DNA of 64,000 bases from CAYPIE01 sp964410665 (GCA_964410665.1 CAYPIE010000002.1:124001-188000), one strand, 5' to 3'; shown: positions 53,901-63,122, counted from the first letter of the stretch. Program-made: numbers and translations. The notes: generated from the letters alone by a model not told the origin.

Positions 53901-54480
53901 GAGCTGCCTCCGTGCACTGGTCCTGGATGTCCAAACCGTTGTTCTGCAACTCGATGTAGAAATTCTCGCCCAGGATGCAGGCGTACCATGCGGCGAGGTC
54001 CCTGGCCTTGTCGAGTTGGTCTTTGAGGATGAGGTCGTTGAACTCACCCGCGAGACAACCGCTGAGGCACATCAGCCCGTCAGAGTGGGCCTCGAGTAAC
54101 TGCTTATCAATGCGTGGCACATAGTGATAGCCCTTCAGGAAGGCGATCGAAGAGAGTTTGATCAGATTCTGAAAACCCTGCGCGTTTTGTGCCAGGAGTG
54201 TGAGGTGGAAGCCGGCATCGCCGCGTTTTTTGTGCGTGCTGCGATCATCGTGCGTCGTAGGCGAGACATACGCCTCGTAGCCAATAATCGGATTGATATG
54301 GTGTTCGCGGGCAGTGCGATAAAATTCGATGGCCCCGTAGAGGTTGCCATGGTCCGTCAAGGCGATGGCGTTCATACCCAAGGCCTTGGTCCGTTCGATC
54401 AACTCAGGGATACGGCACGCCCCGTCCAGCAAGCTGTAGTGGCTGTGGCAGTGTAGATGAACGAAGGAGCGTTCGGCCAT
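50953..54480 (-). CDS. dnaE: DNA polymerase III alpha subunit
   Basis: A 1175-residue replicative DNA polymerase. The N-terminal PHP domain has FVHLHCHSHYSLLDGA and MNAIALTDHGNLYGA. The C-family polymerase palm has GSGCGAIVSYVLELSHVDP, the catalytic Asp in PDIDIDFCQNRRDEVIEYV, and the finger region (YGIMVYQESIMRIL, SHSAAYAHIAYQTAYLKTHY). A helix-hairpin-helix (GLGRKAAETILRERQGDG) and an OB domain (DIRGFTTRKGNRRYVRCKLE) follow. The layout is that of DnaE1. GGAGA precedes the ATG. Its stop overlaps the end of the GT2 gene by 17 bases on the opposite strand. Confidence 0.96.
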   Translation of the reverse strand: MAERSFVHLHCHSHYSLLDGACRIPELIERTKALGMNAIALTDHGNLYGAIEFYRTAREHHINPIIGYEAYVSPTTHDDRSTHKKRGDAGFHLTLLAQNAQGFQNLIKLSSIAFLKGYHYVPRIDKQLLEAHSDGLMCLSGCLAGEFNDLILKDQLDKARDLAAWYACILGENFYIELQNNGLDIQDQCTEAARDIATHLGIPTVATADTHYLCQEDAIPHDVLICINTGKKRRDQDRLRYGEGSKLNNPYYLRSPDDMYRLFSGQEDAVQRSQEIADKCDIQIDFKKRHFPVFTTPAGKSAEDYLHELCDRGLIKRYGDHPPEVARARLEHELGIICRMGFASYFLITWDFVRFAIEKGIPASARGSGCGAIVSYVLELSHVDPLEYDLLFERFLDPNRAEAPDIDIDFCQNRRDEVIEYVREKYGHASVAQIATFGTMAAKASIKDVARALDIPLDRVNFMTKQVPTRLGATIDDALKESPEMRREYELDPEVREWIDIARRLEGTNRNAGTHAAGVVIADGPLTDYVPVHTVVRKGEEAASRERERVVTTQWVMGDLEKVGMLKMDFLGLRTLSVLAETLRLIKKTRGLELDLNQLPLDDRPTYELLQRGDAKGVFQLESPGIRELLKRLKPDNIRDIVACIALYRPGPLGGGMVDAYVNRKHGLETWDYPHPVLKEILDETYGIMVYQESIMRILNRLGGIELSSAYACIKAISKKKHEVIDQRRHDFIQGAEASGLATLLAEEIFGLIEKFGSYGFNKSHSAAYAHIAYQTAYLKTHYTAEFMAALLSSEVDDGNKRDILVDHIADARKLGVEVLPPDVNQGEPDFTVVDGKIVFGLTAIKGLGRKAAETILRERQGDGPFRDLYDFCERIDTRELTRGALERLIKAGALDHFAQPIGHRAQLMAALPRALQAAGGLQQDRRRGQRSIFELIETSEEANGTQTAEPLPEVPIWPQPELLKYEKEVLDFYFSSHPLAACEQELIRFTSHAVQEMKKLDHDAEARLGGILLDIRGFTTRKGNRRYVRCKLEDLTGQAECVMWADEYARYKEAFIEDAICIVEGRVEHGDREEPTYVITKIYPFEEARRELSKGMVLKLDTQRHAPELMESIARILRRAPGNCVVYLLIRDRAGKEARLRLGESFRIDPAKIPVVELTTLLHDEGAVMFTGRG

Positions 54481-54672
54481 GAACGAGGTCTCCGGGCAAG
54501 GGACAAGTCTATGTGGTCAAGTTTACACTATCGGTGAAGATCCGGCAAGCGATTCCCTCTTGCGTGCTACTATCGGCAGGCGTAGCTTTGAGGGATCTTC
54601 TTTGTGGTGAATTCCTCGGACGTAAACACTGCCAATGCCGTGGTCCCCTCACTCTCCCGGAGGTTTGCTCGC

Positions 54673-56034
54673 ATGGACCGCCGTCAGTTCCTCCAGGCCA
54701 GCGCGGCCGGCCTGGCCCTGTCGAACTTCGCACTCGCCGACGAGAAGCCCCTTCGGGTCGGCCTGGTCGGCTGCGGCTGGTACGGGAAGTGCTCTCTGTT
54801 CCGGTTGCTACAAGTAGCACCGGTCGAGGTCGTCGCCTTGTGTGACCCCGACCGGAAGATGCTCGCCGAGGCGTCCAAGCTCATCACTGACCGGGCCAAG
54901 ACCGACAAGAAGCCGCAGCTCTACGCCGACTACCGTGAGCTGCTCAAGCGGCATGCCTGTGACATCGTCATGGTCGAGACGCCCGACCACTGGCACGCCC
55001 TGCCGGCCATCGCTGCCATGAAGGCCGGCGCCGACGTCTGGGTGCAAAAGCCGGTGAGCGTTGACGTCCTTGAAGGCAAGGCGATGGTCGACGCGGCGCG
55101 GAAGCACAACCGGGTCGTGCAGGTGGTGACCCAGCGGCGTAGTACGCCACATCTGGTTGAGGCTCGCGACCGTGTGATCCGTGAGGGCAAGCTCGGCACC
55201 ATCGGGCACGTCGAGGTCTGCTGCTACTACCACATGCGCAATCAGGACACACCCCCGGTTACCGAGGTCCCCGAATTCTTCGACTACGACCTGTGGACCG
55301 GGCCGGCTCCGATGCGGCCTTATGACGCTCCGCTCTACAAGGACCTCGGGGCCCGCCTGCCGCACCGGCGCTGGTGGCGGGCGTTCATGGAGTACGGTAA
55401 CGGCATCGTCGGGGACATGTGCATCCACATGCTCGACATGGTCCGCTGGATGCTTGATCTCGGTTGGCCAACCCGGGTCAGCTCGACTGGCGGGATCCTG
55501 GTCCAGAAGGGAGCCCGGTCGAACATCACCGACACGCAGTCGGCCAGCTTCGAGTTCCCAGGTCTAACCGTGAATTGGCAACACCGCACCTGGGGTGCTC
55601 CTCCCGATCCCGACTACCCGTGGGCGGCCGTCATCTATGGGGACAAGGGGACGCTAAAGGCCAGCGTGCACAAGTACGAGTTCTTCCCATCGGGTTCAAA
55701 GAAAGCAGCCCTAAGTGGTACGCCGCTAGTTGAGGAGGACAAATTCCCAGAAGATCGCACCGAAAAGGATCTGGAGCGGCACGTTGCCTCCGCGCTCAGG
55801 CGGCACTGGGTCGACTTTCTAACCGCCCGGCAAAACCGCGGCCGACCAGTTGCCGACATCGAACAGGGACACATCTCTTCGGCAGCGTGCATCCTTGCGA
55901 ATCTTAGCCAAACGATCGGCCGGAGCATCACTTGGGACCCCGAGCAGCACGTCTGCGTCGGCGACCAAGAGGCGACCAAGCTGCTCAAGCGGCCCTACCG
56001 TGAACCGTGGCTTCACCCGGCGGTCACCGGCTAA
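54673..56034 (+). CDS. Tat-exported Gfo/Idh/MocA family oxidoreductase
   Basis: A 453-residue exported dehydrogenase. ATG 54673 has GGAGG nine bases upstream; the N-terminus MDRRQFLQASAAGLALS is a Tat signal with the RRxFLQ motif. The NAD(P) Rossmann part has LRVGLVGCGWYGKCSLFRL, and VETPDHWHALPAIAAMKAG plus VQKPVSVDVLEGKAM gives the EKP-like catalytic lysine (here QKP). A C-terminal Gfo/Idh/MocA domain follows. Planctomycetes have many such secreted forms, thought to act on sugar substrates; the substrate is not identified here. The end overlaps the convergent kinase gene by 11 bases. Its DNA appears more GC-rich than its neighbours. Confidence 0.9.
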   Translation: MDRRQFLQASAAGLALSNFALADEKPLRVGLVGCGWYGKCSLFRLLQVAPVEVVALCDPDRKMLAEASKLITDRAKTDKKPQLYADYRELLKRHACDIVMVETPDHWHALPAIAAMKAGADVWVQKPVSVDVLEGKAMVDAARKHNRVVQVVTQRRSTPHLVEARDRVIREGKLGTIGHVEVCCYYHMRNQDTPPVTEVPEFFDYDLWTGPAPMRPYDAPLYKDLGARLPHRRWWRAFMEYGNGIVGDMCIHMLDMVRWMLDLGWPTRVSSTGGILVQKGARSNITDTQSASFEFPGLTVNWQHRTWGAPPDPDYPWAAVIYGDKGTLKASVHKYEFFPSGSKKAALSGTPLVEEDKFPEDRTEKDLERHVASALRRHWVDFLTARQNRGRPVADIEQGHISSAACILANLSQTIGRSITWDPEQHVCVGDQEATKLLKRPYREPWLHPAVTG

Positions 56035-59000
56035 GGTTGTCGGCAGGCTTGGTGACCAAGGCCTGAAATGCTGGGATATGCCACATCGGTCGAAAGTCGG
56101 GATCCCTGGTAAGAGTGCCGTCGGGGTCCTGAAAGCCCTGTTGGTGCGCACCCGCGAGTAGGCGTAGCATTTGTCCCTGGTAGCGTCCGAGTACCAAAGC
56201 GCGCAACCAGATCGGCTGCGTCGCGTCGACGACTTGCCAGCGGATGGCACGCCCGAGCAAACCCGCTGCGGTGACCTGTTCCTTTGGGTCGAACGAACCA
56301 AGGGTTTTACTCCACAGGGCAGCGGTTTGATACAGGCCGCCGGCGTCGTGGCTCTCGGCATACATCTCGACCAGCTGATCCAGCGTCTCACGCAGCTCGG
56401 TTCGGACCCGGTGCTGCTTCCCTCCTTGCTGCAGAACGATCATGCCCCGTAGCTGCACGGCCTGGCGAAGCGCCTGGACGGCTTGCTTGTGGTCTTTTGC
56501 CTCACGACACAACTTGGACTCGAGTAGATGATTGCGAGCGAGCTCTTCGCGGACCAGGGGGTGCATGTTCGCCACTGGCGCTAACAAAGCGCGGCTCTGA
56601 GCCATCGCCGTCCGCGAGCTTGAGGTTTCGCCCTGTTTGAAGGTCGCCGCAGCGTAGGTGTTATAGGCAGCCCCAGCGACGTACTGGATGTGGGCAATCT
56701 TCGGATGGGCCTGGCGTAGCTGATCGGCTCGCCCGACGTTTACCCAGGCGAGGTCTACCGCAGTATCGAATCGATTGAGTTTTATCAGCGTGCGGGCAGA
56801 GAAGGTCGCTGCCCAAATTAGCTCTTCCTGAAAAAAACGGATCTTCGGCTCAATCTGCACCACGGATTCCAGCCTAGCAATCGACTGCTCGAAGGCCCCA
56901 TACGCCTCGGCGAATTCAGCACGGCTGAAGTGATGCAGCCCGATGGCCGTGTCGGTACGGGCTAGCTGGCATTGTACGTTCTGATCATTCGGTGACTGTT
57001 CGGCCAGCTTCTGCCACAACTCGCGTGCTTCGGTCAGGAGTTGCTTCGCGACGGCGCCTTCCTCCGGGTCCTTGTGATCAAGGCTGCGAGCCCGCGTCAC
57101 CATGGCATTGGCCAGCGAACGCTGGTACTGGGGTCGTTCGGGAACGCGACGATGGACTTGCTGATAACGTTCGAGCGCCTTATGTTGCTGGAGCCGCTGT
57201 TCTTCAGCCTGGCCATATCGCTGAACTACCTCACCGAGGGTGCTGTGCAGGTGCCCGACGGAAAACAACAACTCGGTATGCTGTTCGAGATCGGCCCATC
57301 CCTCCGCTTCCTTGAGAGTCGAGCGCAAAGTATCCTCTGCAGTCTGGAGGTGTCCGGTAGCCGCCTGGAATGCCGCAAGTTGCGAGCGAAGATCCAAATA
57401 ATTCTTCCGCGTGGCGAAGTCGCCTCGCTGCAGCGCGGTGGCCTGGTCCCAGTGTGATTGCGCGGCCTGGGCGGTTTCGAGGGCAGCCTCGTTGTTGCCT
57501 AGCTGACTCTGCATGCGGATGATGTCCAGATGCAGCTGCAGGATCTTGGCAACCCCCCGATCCAGGAGCTTCTGCGGCGGGTTGGGTAGGTTGGTCCACC
57601 GCTTTAGATACTCTGAGTAAAACTTCAGACCGTCCTGGAACAGCTCCAGGCGAACCTCGGCCACCTGGGGCACGTTTTCGAGCTTGTCCCGCCCGACCTG
57701 GTATAGCAGGCGAAAGAAGGCTTGATCCAACTGCTGGCGACTGGCATCGGCGGCGTCGCGTTCTTGTACCGCCAGCAAGCGGTTTTTCTCGGCTTGCTTG
57801 AAGCTGTCTACTGCCTTGATCCGGTTGTTCTCGGCCTCACGGTAATAGGCGTAAGAGCGCCAGGCGAACCACGCACTGAAGAGCCCCGCGACTACAATTA
57901 CGAAGAACAGCGCTGCGACTTCCGGGTTCCGCCGGCAAAACCTCCAGGTCCGCTCCCACCGCGAGGCGCGCCGAGCAAGGATTGGGTAGCCGTTTTGGAA
58001 CCGCTCGAGGTCCTCGGCCAAAGCCTGTGCGGTGGTGTATCGCTTAGACGGGTCTTTGGCCAAGCACTTCAAACAGATGGTATCAAGGTCGCGTGGGCAT
58101 CTCGGCTCGAGTTCACGCGGCGGGACCGGCTCTTTGTTACGGACCTGATCCAGGGTGTCGAGCACCGTCGTGCCTTTAAACGGCGGGCGGCCGACTAGGA
58201 GCTCGTAGAGGATGGCCCCGAGGGCATAAACATCGGCGGACGCGGTCAGTGTATGGCCTTCCCCGCTGGCTTGCTCTGGAGCCATGTAAGCGGGGGTACC
58301 GACGATTGCCCCGGTGGCGGTGCGGGCTTGTTCGGTGTCAAGGTCCTTCACTAAGCCGAAGTCGGTGATCTTGGGGCTGCCGTCGGCGGTCAGCAAGATG
58401 TTGCCAGGTTTCAAGTCGCGGTGCAAAAGTCCCTCGGCATGGGCCACCTGAACCGCTTTTGCCAGAGTCCCCACCAGTCCAGCTGCCCATTTCGGGTCTT
58501 GCGGTTCGCCCTGGACCCGCTCGGCCAAGTTCCCGCCTGGGACAAACTCTAGCGTGAAGTAAGGTAGGCCCTCGAACTCGCCGATTTCGTAGATCTGCAC
58601 GATGTGTGGGTGGAAGAGCCGGGCGACCGCGCGGGCCTCGGCGCGAAACCGCTCGAGCTGGTCGGGGCTGGTGGCTGAGCCGGCTAGAATCCTTTTCACC
58701 GCCACAACCCGACCCAGTGCGTGGTGGCGAGCCCGATAGACCACGCCCATCCCTCCCCGACCGAGTTCCTCAAGAACCTCAAACGACGGGCCCAGAAACC
58801 CGCCATCCAGCTTCGTCGGCGTACGGTCTTCGGTGCCTACAGACGTGGATGTTCGCAGTAGGCTCTTCGGGGACCGCTCAGAAGTAGCCGGCTCGAGGGT
58901 AAAGCCCATACCAGTCTGCTGATGCAGCAGTTGGAGGGCCGGCAGCAATTGGCGGAGAACGTCGGCCAACTGCGGGAAACGCCGGGCAAACGATTCCACG

Positions 59001-59092
59001 TCCGGGGACTCGCCTGCCTGACAGCGTCCGGTGAATTCGTCGGCGATCTCGCCGAGCAGCGATTCGACGGAGTCCGGCGGCAAGCTGGCCAT
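56024..59092 (-). CDS. Transmembrane serine/threonine protein kinase with TPR-like extracytoplasmic region
   Basis: A 1022-residue kinase. Residues of about 105-370 hold the Hanks kinase domain: EELGRGGMGVVYRARHHALG (ATP loop), VAVKRIL (Lys), LLHRDLKPGNILLT (catalytic loop), ITDFGLVKD (DFG), GTPAYMAPEQASGEGH. An N-terminal helical part precedes it, and one membrane helix (AALFFVIVVAGLFSAWFA) follows at about residue 400. The C-terminal 600 residues are helical, TPR-like repeats, probably outside the cytoplasm. The ATG has AAGGGA upstream. The ECF sigma gene lies 24 bases upstream on the same strand, forming a sigma-kinase operon, a frequent planctomycete arrangement; the kinase may act on that sigma factor (inference). 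Confidence 0.92.
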   Translation of the reverse strand: MASLPPDSVESLLGEIADEFTGRCQAGESPDVESFARRFPQLADVLRQLLPALQLLHQQTGMGFTLEPATSERSPKSLLRTSTSVGTEDRTPTKLDGGFLGPSFEVLEELGRGGMGVVYRARHHALGRVVAVKRILAGSATSPDQLERFRAEARAVARLFHPHIVQIYEIGEFEGLPYFTLEFVPGGNLAERVQGEPQDPKWAAGLVGTLAKAVQVAHAEGLLHRDLKPGNILLTADGSPKITDFGLVKDLDTEQARTATGAIVGTPAYMAPEQASGEGHTLTASADVYALGAILYELLVGRPPFKGTTVLDTLDQVRNKEPVPPRELEPRCPRDLDTICLKCLAKDPSKRYTTAQALAEDLERFQNGYPILARRASRWERTWRFCRRNPEVAALFFVIVVAGLFSAWFAWRSYAYYREAENNRIKAVDSFKQAEKNRLLAVQERDAADASRQQLDQAFFRLLYQVGRDKLENVPQVAEVRLELFQDGLKFYSEYLKRWTNLPNPPQKLLDRGVAKILQLHLDIIRMQSQLGNNEAALETAQAAQSHWDQATALQRGDFATRKNYLDLRSQLAAFQAATGHLQTAEDTLRSTLKEAEGWADLEQHTELLFSVGHLHSTLGEVVQRYGQAEEQRLQQHKALERYQQVHRRVPERPQYQRSLANAMVTRARSLDHKDPEEGAVAKQLLTEARELWQKLAEQSPNDQNVQCQLARTDTAIGLHHFSRAEFAEAYGAFEQSIARLESVVQIEPKIRFFQEELIWAATFSARTLIKLNRFDTAVDLAWVNVGRADQLRQAHPKIAHIQYVAGAAYNTYAAATFKQGETSSSRTAMAQSRALLAPVANMHPLVREELARNHLLESKLCREAKDHKQAVQALRQAVQLRGMIVLQQGGKQHRVRTELRETLDQLVEMYAESHDAGGLYQTAALWSKTLGSFDPKEQVTAAGLLGRAIRWQVVDATQPIWLRALVLGRYQGQMLRLLAGAHQQGFQDPDGTLTRDPDFRPMWHIPAFQALVTKPADNLSR

Positions 59093-59116
59093 TCCGAATT
59101 CCCTTCGGGGATGAGG

Positions 59117-59818
59117 TCAATGGGGGATATCGGGAGACACGACGGCTGAGCCGACGATTTGCTGATCAACCAGCACCTGCCGCAGCCGCAGCAGGGCCCG
59201 CCCGAACCGTTTGTTGGCAGCACTGGACTCGATGTCGAGCACCTGGGCACATTCCTGGTTGCTCAGGCCCTCGACAGTACGGAGAAGTAGAATCTCCCGA
59301 TCAATCTCACTCAGCTCTTGGATCGCCTGCTGGATGCGGAGCCTTAGCTCATCCTGCAGGAGCTGGTCCAGGGGCATCCCCATACCCTGCCCCAGTCGTT
59401 GGATCAGTAGGATCGACGAGCGTTCAGGAAAGGGCGCCTCTTGACCGACGCCCCGCTTGGCAGTTTCGACGTGCTCCCGTCGCAGGCGTAATAGGTTCTG
59501 GTAAGCGGTCTTGCGCAGCCAGACATGGAAGGGCATCGGTTCGCGGGCCAGGTAGTCGTCAATCCGCTGGGCGATCTCCAGTTGTGCTTCCTGAATGATG
59601 TCCGAGGCATCTAACCGTTGGCGTAGCCGGGCATCGAGGCGTAATTGGATCATGCGGCGTAGCTGGTCTCGATGCCGGGCCAACAGGCCTTCGAGGGCAG
59701 ATCGGTCCCCCTGCTTGAGCCGTTCGAGAAGAACGAGAGTCTCGCGGTTGTTCGCCGGTCGGACATGAGTGTCGTCGGCCGCCCCCGTAGGATCAACGGT
59801 ATCAGCTTGCACAGGCAT
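59117..59818 (-). CDS. ECF-type RNA polymerase sigma factor
   Basis: A 233-residue sigma-70 family factor. The sigma-2 region has LLERLKQGDRSALEGLLARH, ASDIIQEAQLEIAQRI and FHVWLRKTAYQNLLRLRREH; sigma-4 has ELSEIDREILLLRTVEGLSN followed by ECAQVLDIESSAANKRFGRA as helix-turn-helix. The N-terminal 25 residues are variable. GGAGA precedes the ATG. No anti-sigma factor is nearby; instead the next gene is a Ser/Thr kinase 24 bases downstream, which fits the planctomycete ECF groups thought to be controlled by phosphorylation rather than anti-sigma binding. Confidence 0.93.
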   Translation of the reverse strand: MPVQADTVDPTGAADDTHVRPANNRETLVLLERLKQGDRSALEGLLARHRDQLRRMIQLRLDARLRQRLDASDIIQEAQLEIAQRIDDYLAREPMPFHVWLRKTAYQNLLRLRREHVETAKRGVGQEAPFPERSSILLIQRLGQGMGMPLDQLLQDELRLRIQQAIQELSEIDREILLLRTVEGLSNQECAQVLDIESSAANKRFGRALLRLRQVLVDQQIVGSAVVSPDIPH

Positions 59819-59927
59819 GAGTATCTCCTAGACCTTGTTCCGGACCTTGCTGGAACGAAACTGACAGGGAGCCGAGTCGGCCCGACGTCCTACCTTCCAT
59901 TGATATGCAGGAGGCGCGCGACTTCGG

Positions 59928-60962
59928 TCAACCGGCTTGGAATTTCTCCGCAATTTCGAGTGCAAAGTAGGTTAGGATCGCATCGGCTCCAGCTCTTTTG
60001 AACGCGAGTAGACTTTCAAGCATCACCTTGTCCCGGTCGAGCCAACCCTGCTGGGCGGCGGCACTGATCATGGTGTACTCCCCACTCACCTGGTAGACCA
60101 CTGTGGGCACTTGGAAGGTCGACTTGACGCGCTGCACAATGTCTAAGTATGGCATCCCTGGTTTGACCATGACCAGGTCAGCCCCTTCTTGGAGATCTAA
60201 GGCCACCTCGCGGAGGGCTTCGTCGCTGTTGGCCGGATCCATCTGATAAGTCCGTTTGTCTCCTCGGCCGAGATTGCCTGCGGAGCCGACTGCCTCACGA
60301 AACGGGCCATAAAAGGCGGATGCGTATTTCGCGGCATACGACAAAATCAAAACATGGTCCAGTTGGGCTGCATCGAGCGCTTGACGGATGCGGCCAATGC
60401 GGCCATCCATCATGTCCGAAGGGGCAATACAATCACAGCCGGCCTGGGCTTGTACAATTGCTTGCTGGCACAAGACTTCGACCGTGGCGTCGTTGACGAC
60501 CTGGTCATTTTGCAACAGACCGTCGTGGCCATGCGTCGTGTAGGGATCCAGAGCCACATCACAAATGACACCGATGTCTGGATGTTCTTGTTTGACGGCT
60601 CGCACGGCCCGACAAATCAGATTGTCGGGGTTCAATGCTTCGGCACCATCATCCGACTTTTGTTCCGGTGGCGTTACCGGGAAAAGAGCGATTGCCTGGA
60701 TCCCAAGGTCTTTGGCACGAGCCACCTGTCCTATCAATAAATCGATAGATAGTCGTTCGACTCCGGGCATGGTTGGAATGGCAGTACGTTGTCCCTTCCC
60801 TGGTTGCACAAACAGTGGCCAGATCAGATCAGCGGGATAGAGGTGATGCTCTGCGGTTAATTGTCGCGACCATGCCGACTGGCGCAACCGGCGCATTCGC
60901 GTTGACGGGAACCGCGCACCGGCCATGGACAATTGCGTATGATCTGAATACCGCACGCTCAT
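59928..60962 (-). CDS. hemB: Porphobilinogen synthase (delta-aminolevulinic acid dehydratase)
   Basis: A 344-residue octameric enzyme that joins two 5-aminolevulinate molecules into porphobilinogen for haem and other tetrapyrroles. The two Schiff-base lysines are in LSYAAKYASAFYGPFR and VMVKPGMPYLDIV. The metal site reads DVALDPYTTHGHDG with Asp in place of the Cys cluster of zinc-type enzymes, so it belongs to the Asp-rich, magnesium-type group known from Pseudomonas. The ATG at 60962 is preceded by GGAAGGA. The first 15 residues are a variable tail. The neighbours are unrelated. Confidence 0.95.
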   Translation of the reverse strand: MSVRYSDHTQLSMAGARFPSTRMRRLRQSAWSRQLTAEHHLYPADLIWPLFVQPGKGQRTAIPTMPGVERLSIDLLIGQVARAKDLGIQAIALFPVTPPEQKSDDGAEALNPDNLICRAVRAVKQEHPDIGVICDVALDPYTTHGHDGLLQNDQVVNDATVEVLCQQAIVQAQAGCDCIAPSDMMDGRIGRIRQALDAAQLDHVLILSYAAKYASAFYGPFREAVGSAGNLGRGDKRTYQMDPANSDEALREVALDLQEGADLVMVKPGMPYLDIVQRVKSTFQVPTVVYQVSGEYTMISAAAQQGWLDRDKVMLESLLAFKRAGADAILTYFALEIAEKFQAG

Positions 60963-61195
60963 TCATTCCTTCCATCCGAGGGTCCAATGATGAACTAGGC
61001 TATTCTCCGCAATTCTTGCTTGTCCGACAACTTCTTGACGGGTTTTTGCCCGAGTGGTTTTTGCCCGAGTCTTGGCCGATGCTTGGGGAATCCTCAATTG
61101 CCAGCTTCGAGTGGACAAGATACGATGTCGATTAGGTTTGGGTGCCGCCGACGGTACAATCTCCTTTAGATTTTGCACGGTGGAAGCCTCCGATC

Positions 61196-63019
61196 ATGCC
61201 CACCCTCTCTCTGCAGAAAACTCCCCCGAGTTATCCCGTCACCCAAAGGCACTTTCCAATTGGGGAAAATCCCGTCGTCATTGGCAGGCTCAAAACGTGT
61301 GATGTTTTCCTTGAGCCTGACGCGGTGAGCCGCAAGCATGCGGCGATCACTTTTGATAAAGGGATCTACTACCTTGAGGACCTGAATAGCCGCAACGATA
61401 CCTACCTCAACAATCGGAAACTTGAGCCAGGTTTGCGAACCGTTCTCAAACATAAGGATCGTATTCGTATTTGCGACTTTACCTTCCTGTTTGAAACCTC
61501 CGCCGAAGAAGATGATGGCGTTTCCTTTTCACTGTTCGAGGAAGATCCCAATACCACCAGCACGGTCCAAGCGACGGTGGCCCGTCCACACGGCCCACAG
61601 CTACTCGAGACCCAACCCAACGACAAGCTGCGTGCATTGATTCGGATCACTACCTCGCTCGGTAAAAAGCTCCGAATGGATCAACTACTGCCGCAGATTG
61701 CCGATACGCTCCTAGAGTTATTCAAGCAGGCCGACCGCTGTTTTATCATTCTTTACGATCCCGAGAACGAACAGCTGATCCCCAAGGTCGCACGGTCGCG
61801 ACGAGCAACCTCGACGCTAGAACGCTTCGACCGGGCGGGCCATGGGATTGAACCTGCAGAAGGCACCCACTCGCTGGTATTGAATGAAGAACGGTTTAGT
61901 AAAACCATCATTCGCGAAGTCATTACCACCGAACAAGCGATTTTAAGTCAAGATGCCACTGCGGATACCCAATTCTCTCCCTCCCAATCGATTTCCAACT
62001 TGAGCATCCGTTCGGTGATGTGTGCACCGGTGCTAGATAGTGCTAGGCGGCCCTTCGGCGTCATCCAACTCGACACGCAAGCGCACAGTAAGACCTTCAG
62101 CCAAGAAGACCTGCAATTTCTCTCCGCGGTGGCCAGCCAGGCCGCGGTCGCGATGGAAAATGTGCGGATGCACGAGGAGATTGTTCATCGCGAGAATCAA
62201 CGCAAGGAGTTTGAACTCGCTCAGACTGTCCAGCGGAGCTTTTTGCCTCGTGAGTTGCCGGCTTTCCCTGGCTATGATTTCTTCTCGCATTATGAAGCCG
62301 CAGAGTACGTTGGCGGGGATTTCTACGATTTCATTCCCTTAGATGAGCATCGCCTAGCCATCGTCCTCTGTGATGTCTCCGGCCACGGGGTCCCCGCGGC
62401 CCTGATGGTTGCACGACTCAGCCTTGAAGTTCGCCTTGCCACGCTGGCGCATCCGAACGATCCGGGTGCAGCGATTACCCAGCTCAACGAGCAACTCATT
62501 CGGCTAAATATCCCGGACCGTTTTGTGACCATGATCGCTGCAGTGCTCGATACCCACAGCCATGAAGTGATCATCGCGAACGCCGGCCACGAACGTCCAA
62601 TCTGCATCCGGCCAAGCCAGGGAACCCTCGACCCTGCCGTGACGGAAGGGATCTGTAACTTTCCACTGTGTTGGGTACCGAACCATCCCTATCAGGCAGT
62701 GCGGGTGGTCCTGCAACCAGGCGAGAGTATCGTTCTCTATACCGATGGGGTTACCGATGCCACCAATCCCTCCGGGGAGCGTTTTGGCAAGGATCGGCTG
62801 CTTCGCAACCTTGAAGAGGCGGCCTTGCTAGATTCCGTCCTGGGGACCGATCGTCTATGGCCGCAACCCAACACGATTTGCGACCGTCTGCTCGATGCCC
62901 TGCAGGTGCATTCTGCGGGCCAGCCCCAGTTTGATGATATTGCCCTCGTCTGCTTTGGTCGGGTGCCGCGGTCCCTGTCCGATGGGCCACAGACTCGGCC
63001 CATTCCGCCGATCGAGTAG
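61196..63019 (+). CDS. FHA-GAF-SpoIIE/PP2C serine phosphatase
   Basis: A 607-residue signalling phosphatase. The ATG at 61196 is chosen over an upstream GTG (61142) because the FHA fold begins soon after. Domains: FHA, residues of about 20-105 (VVIGRLKTCDVFL, VSRKHAAITFD, LEDLNSRNDTYLNNRKL), which binds phosphothreonine; a GAF domain at about 155-335 (LFKQADRCFIILYD, VMCAPVLD, FGVIQLDTQA, LQFLSAVASQAAVAMEN); and a SpoIIE-type PP2C domain from about 370 (FIPLDEHRLAIVLCDVSGHG, VPAALMVARL, IVLYTDGVTDATNPSGERFG). It probably reverses Ser/Thr phosphorylation, e.g. on an anti-sigma or kinase partner, in answer to phosphopeptide and ligand signals; none is encoded next to it. Confidence 0.93.
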   Translation: MPTLSLQKTPPSYPVTQRHFPIGENPVVIGRLKTCDVFLEPDAVSRKHAAITFDKGIYYLEDLNSRNDTYLNNRKLEPGLRTVLKHKDRIRICDFTFLFETSAEEDDGVSFSLFEEDPNTTSTVQATVARPHGPQLLETQPNDKLRALIRITTSLGKKLRMDQLLPQIADTLLELFKQADRCFIILYDPENEQLIPKVARSRRATSTLERFDRAGHGIEPAEGTHSLVLNEERFSKTIIREVITTEQAILSQDATADTQFSPSQSISNLSIRSVMCAPVLDSARRPFGVIQLDTQAHSKTFSQEDLQFLSAVASQAAVAMENVRMHEEIVHRENQRKEFELAQTVQRSFLPRELPAFPGYDFFSHYEAAEYVGGDFYDFIPLDEHRLAIVLCDVSGHGVPAALMVARLSLEVRLATLAHPNDPGAAITQLNEQLIRLNIPDRFVTMIAAVLDTHSHEVIIANAGHERPICIRPSQGTLDPAVTEGICNFPLCWVPNHPYQAVRVVLQPGESIVLYTDGVTDATNPSGERFGKDRLLRNLEEAALLDSVLGTDRLWPQPNTICDRLLDALQVHSAGQPQFDDIALVCFGRVPRSLSDGPQTRPIPPIE

Positions 63020-63122
63020 CCGCAACGGAGTGGTGAGGGTTGCAGGGAAGCACCTCGCGTGTAACGATGAACGTAACGATGAACATCCAGGGATGACTGC
63101 CCCGAGGAAACTTAAGGATCCC

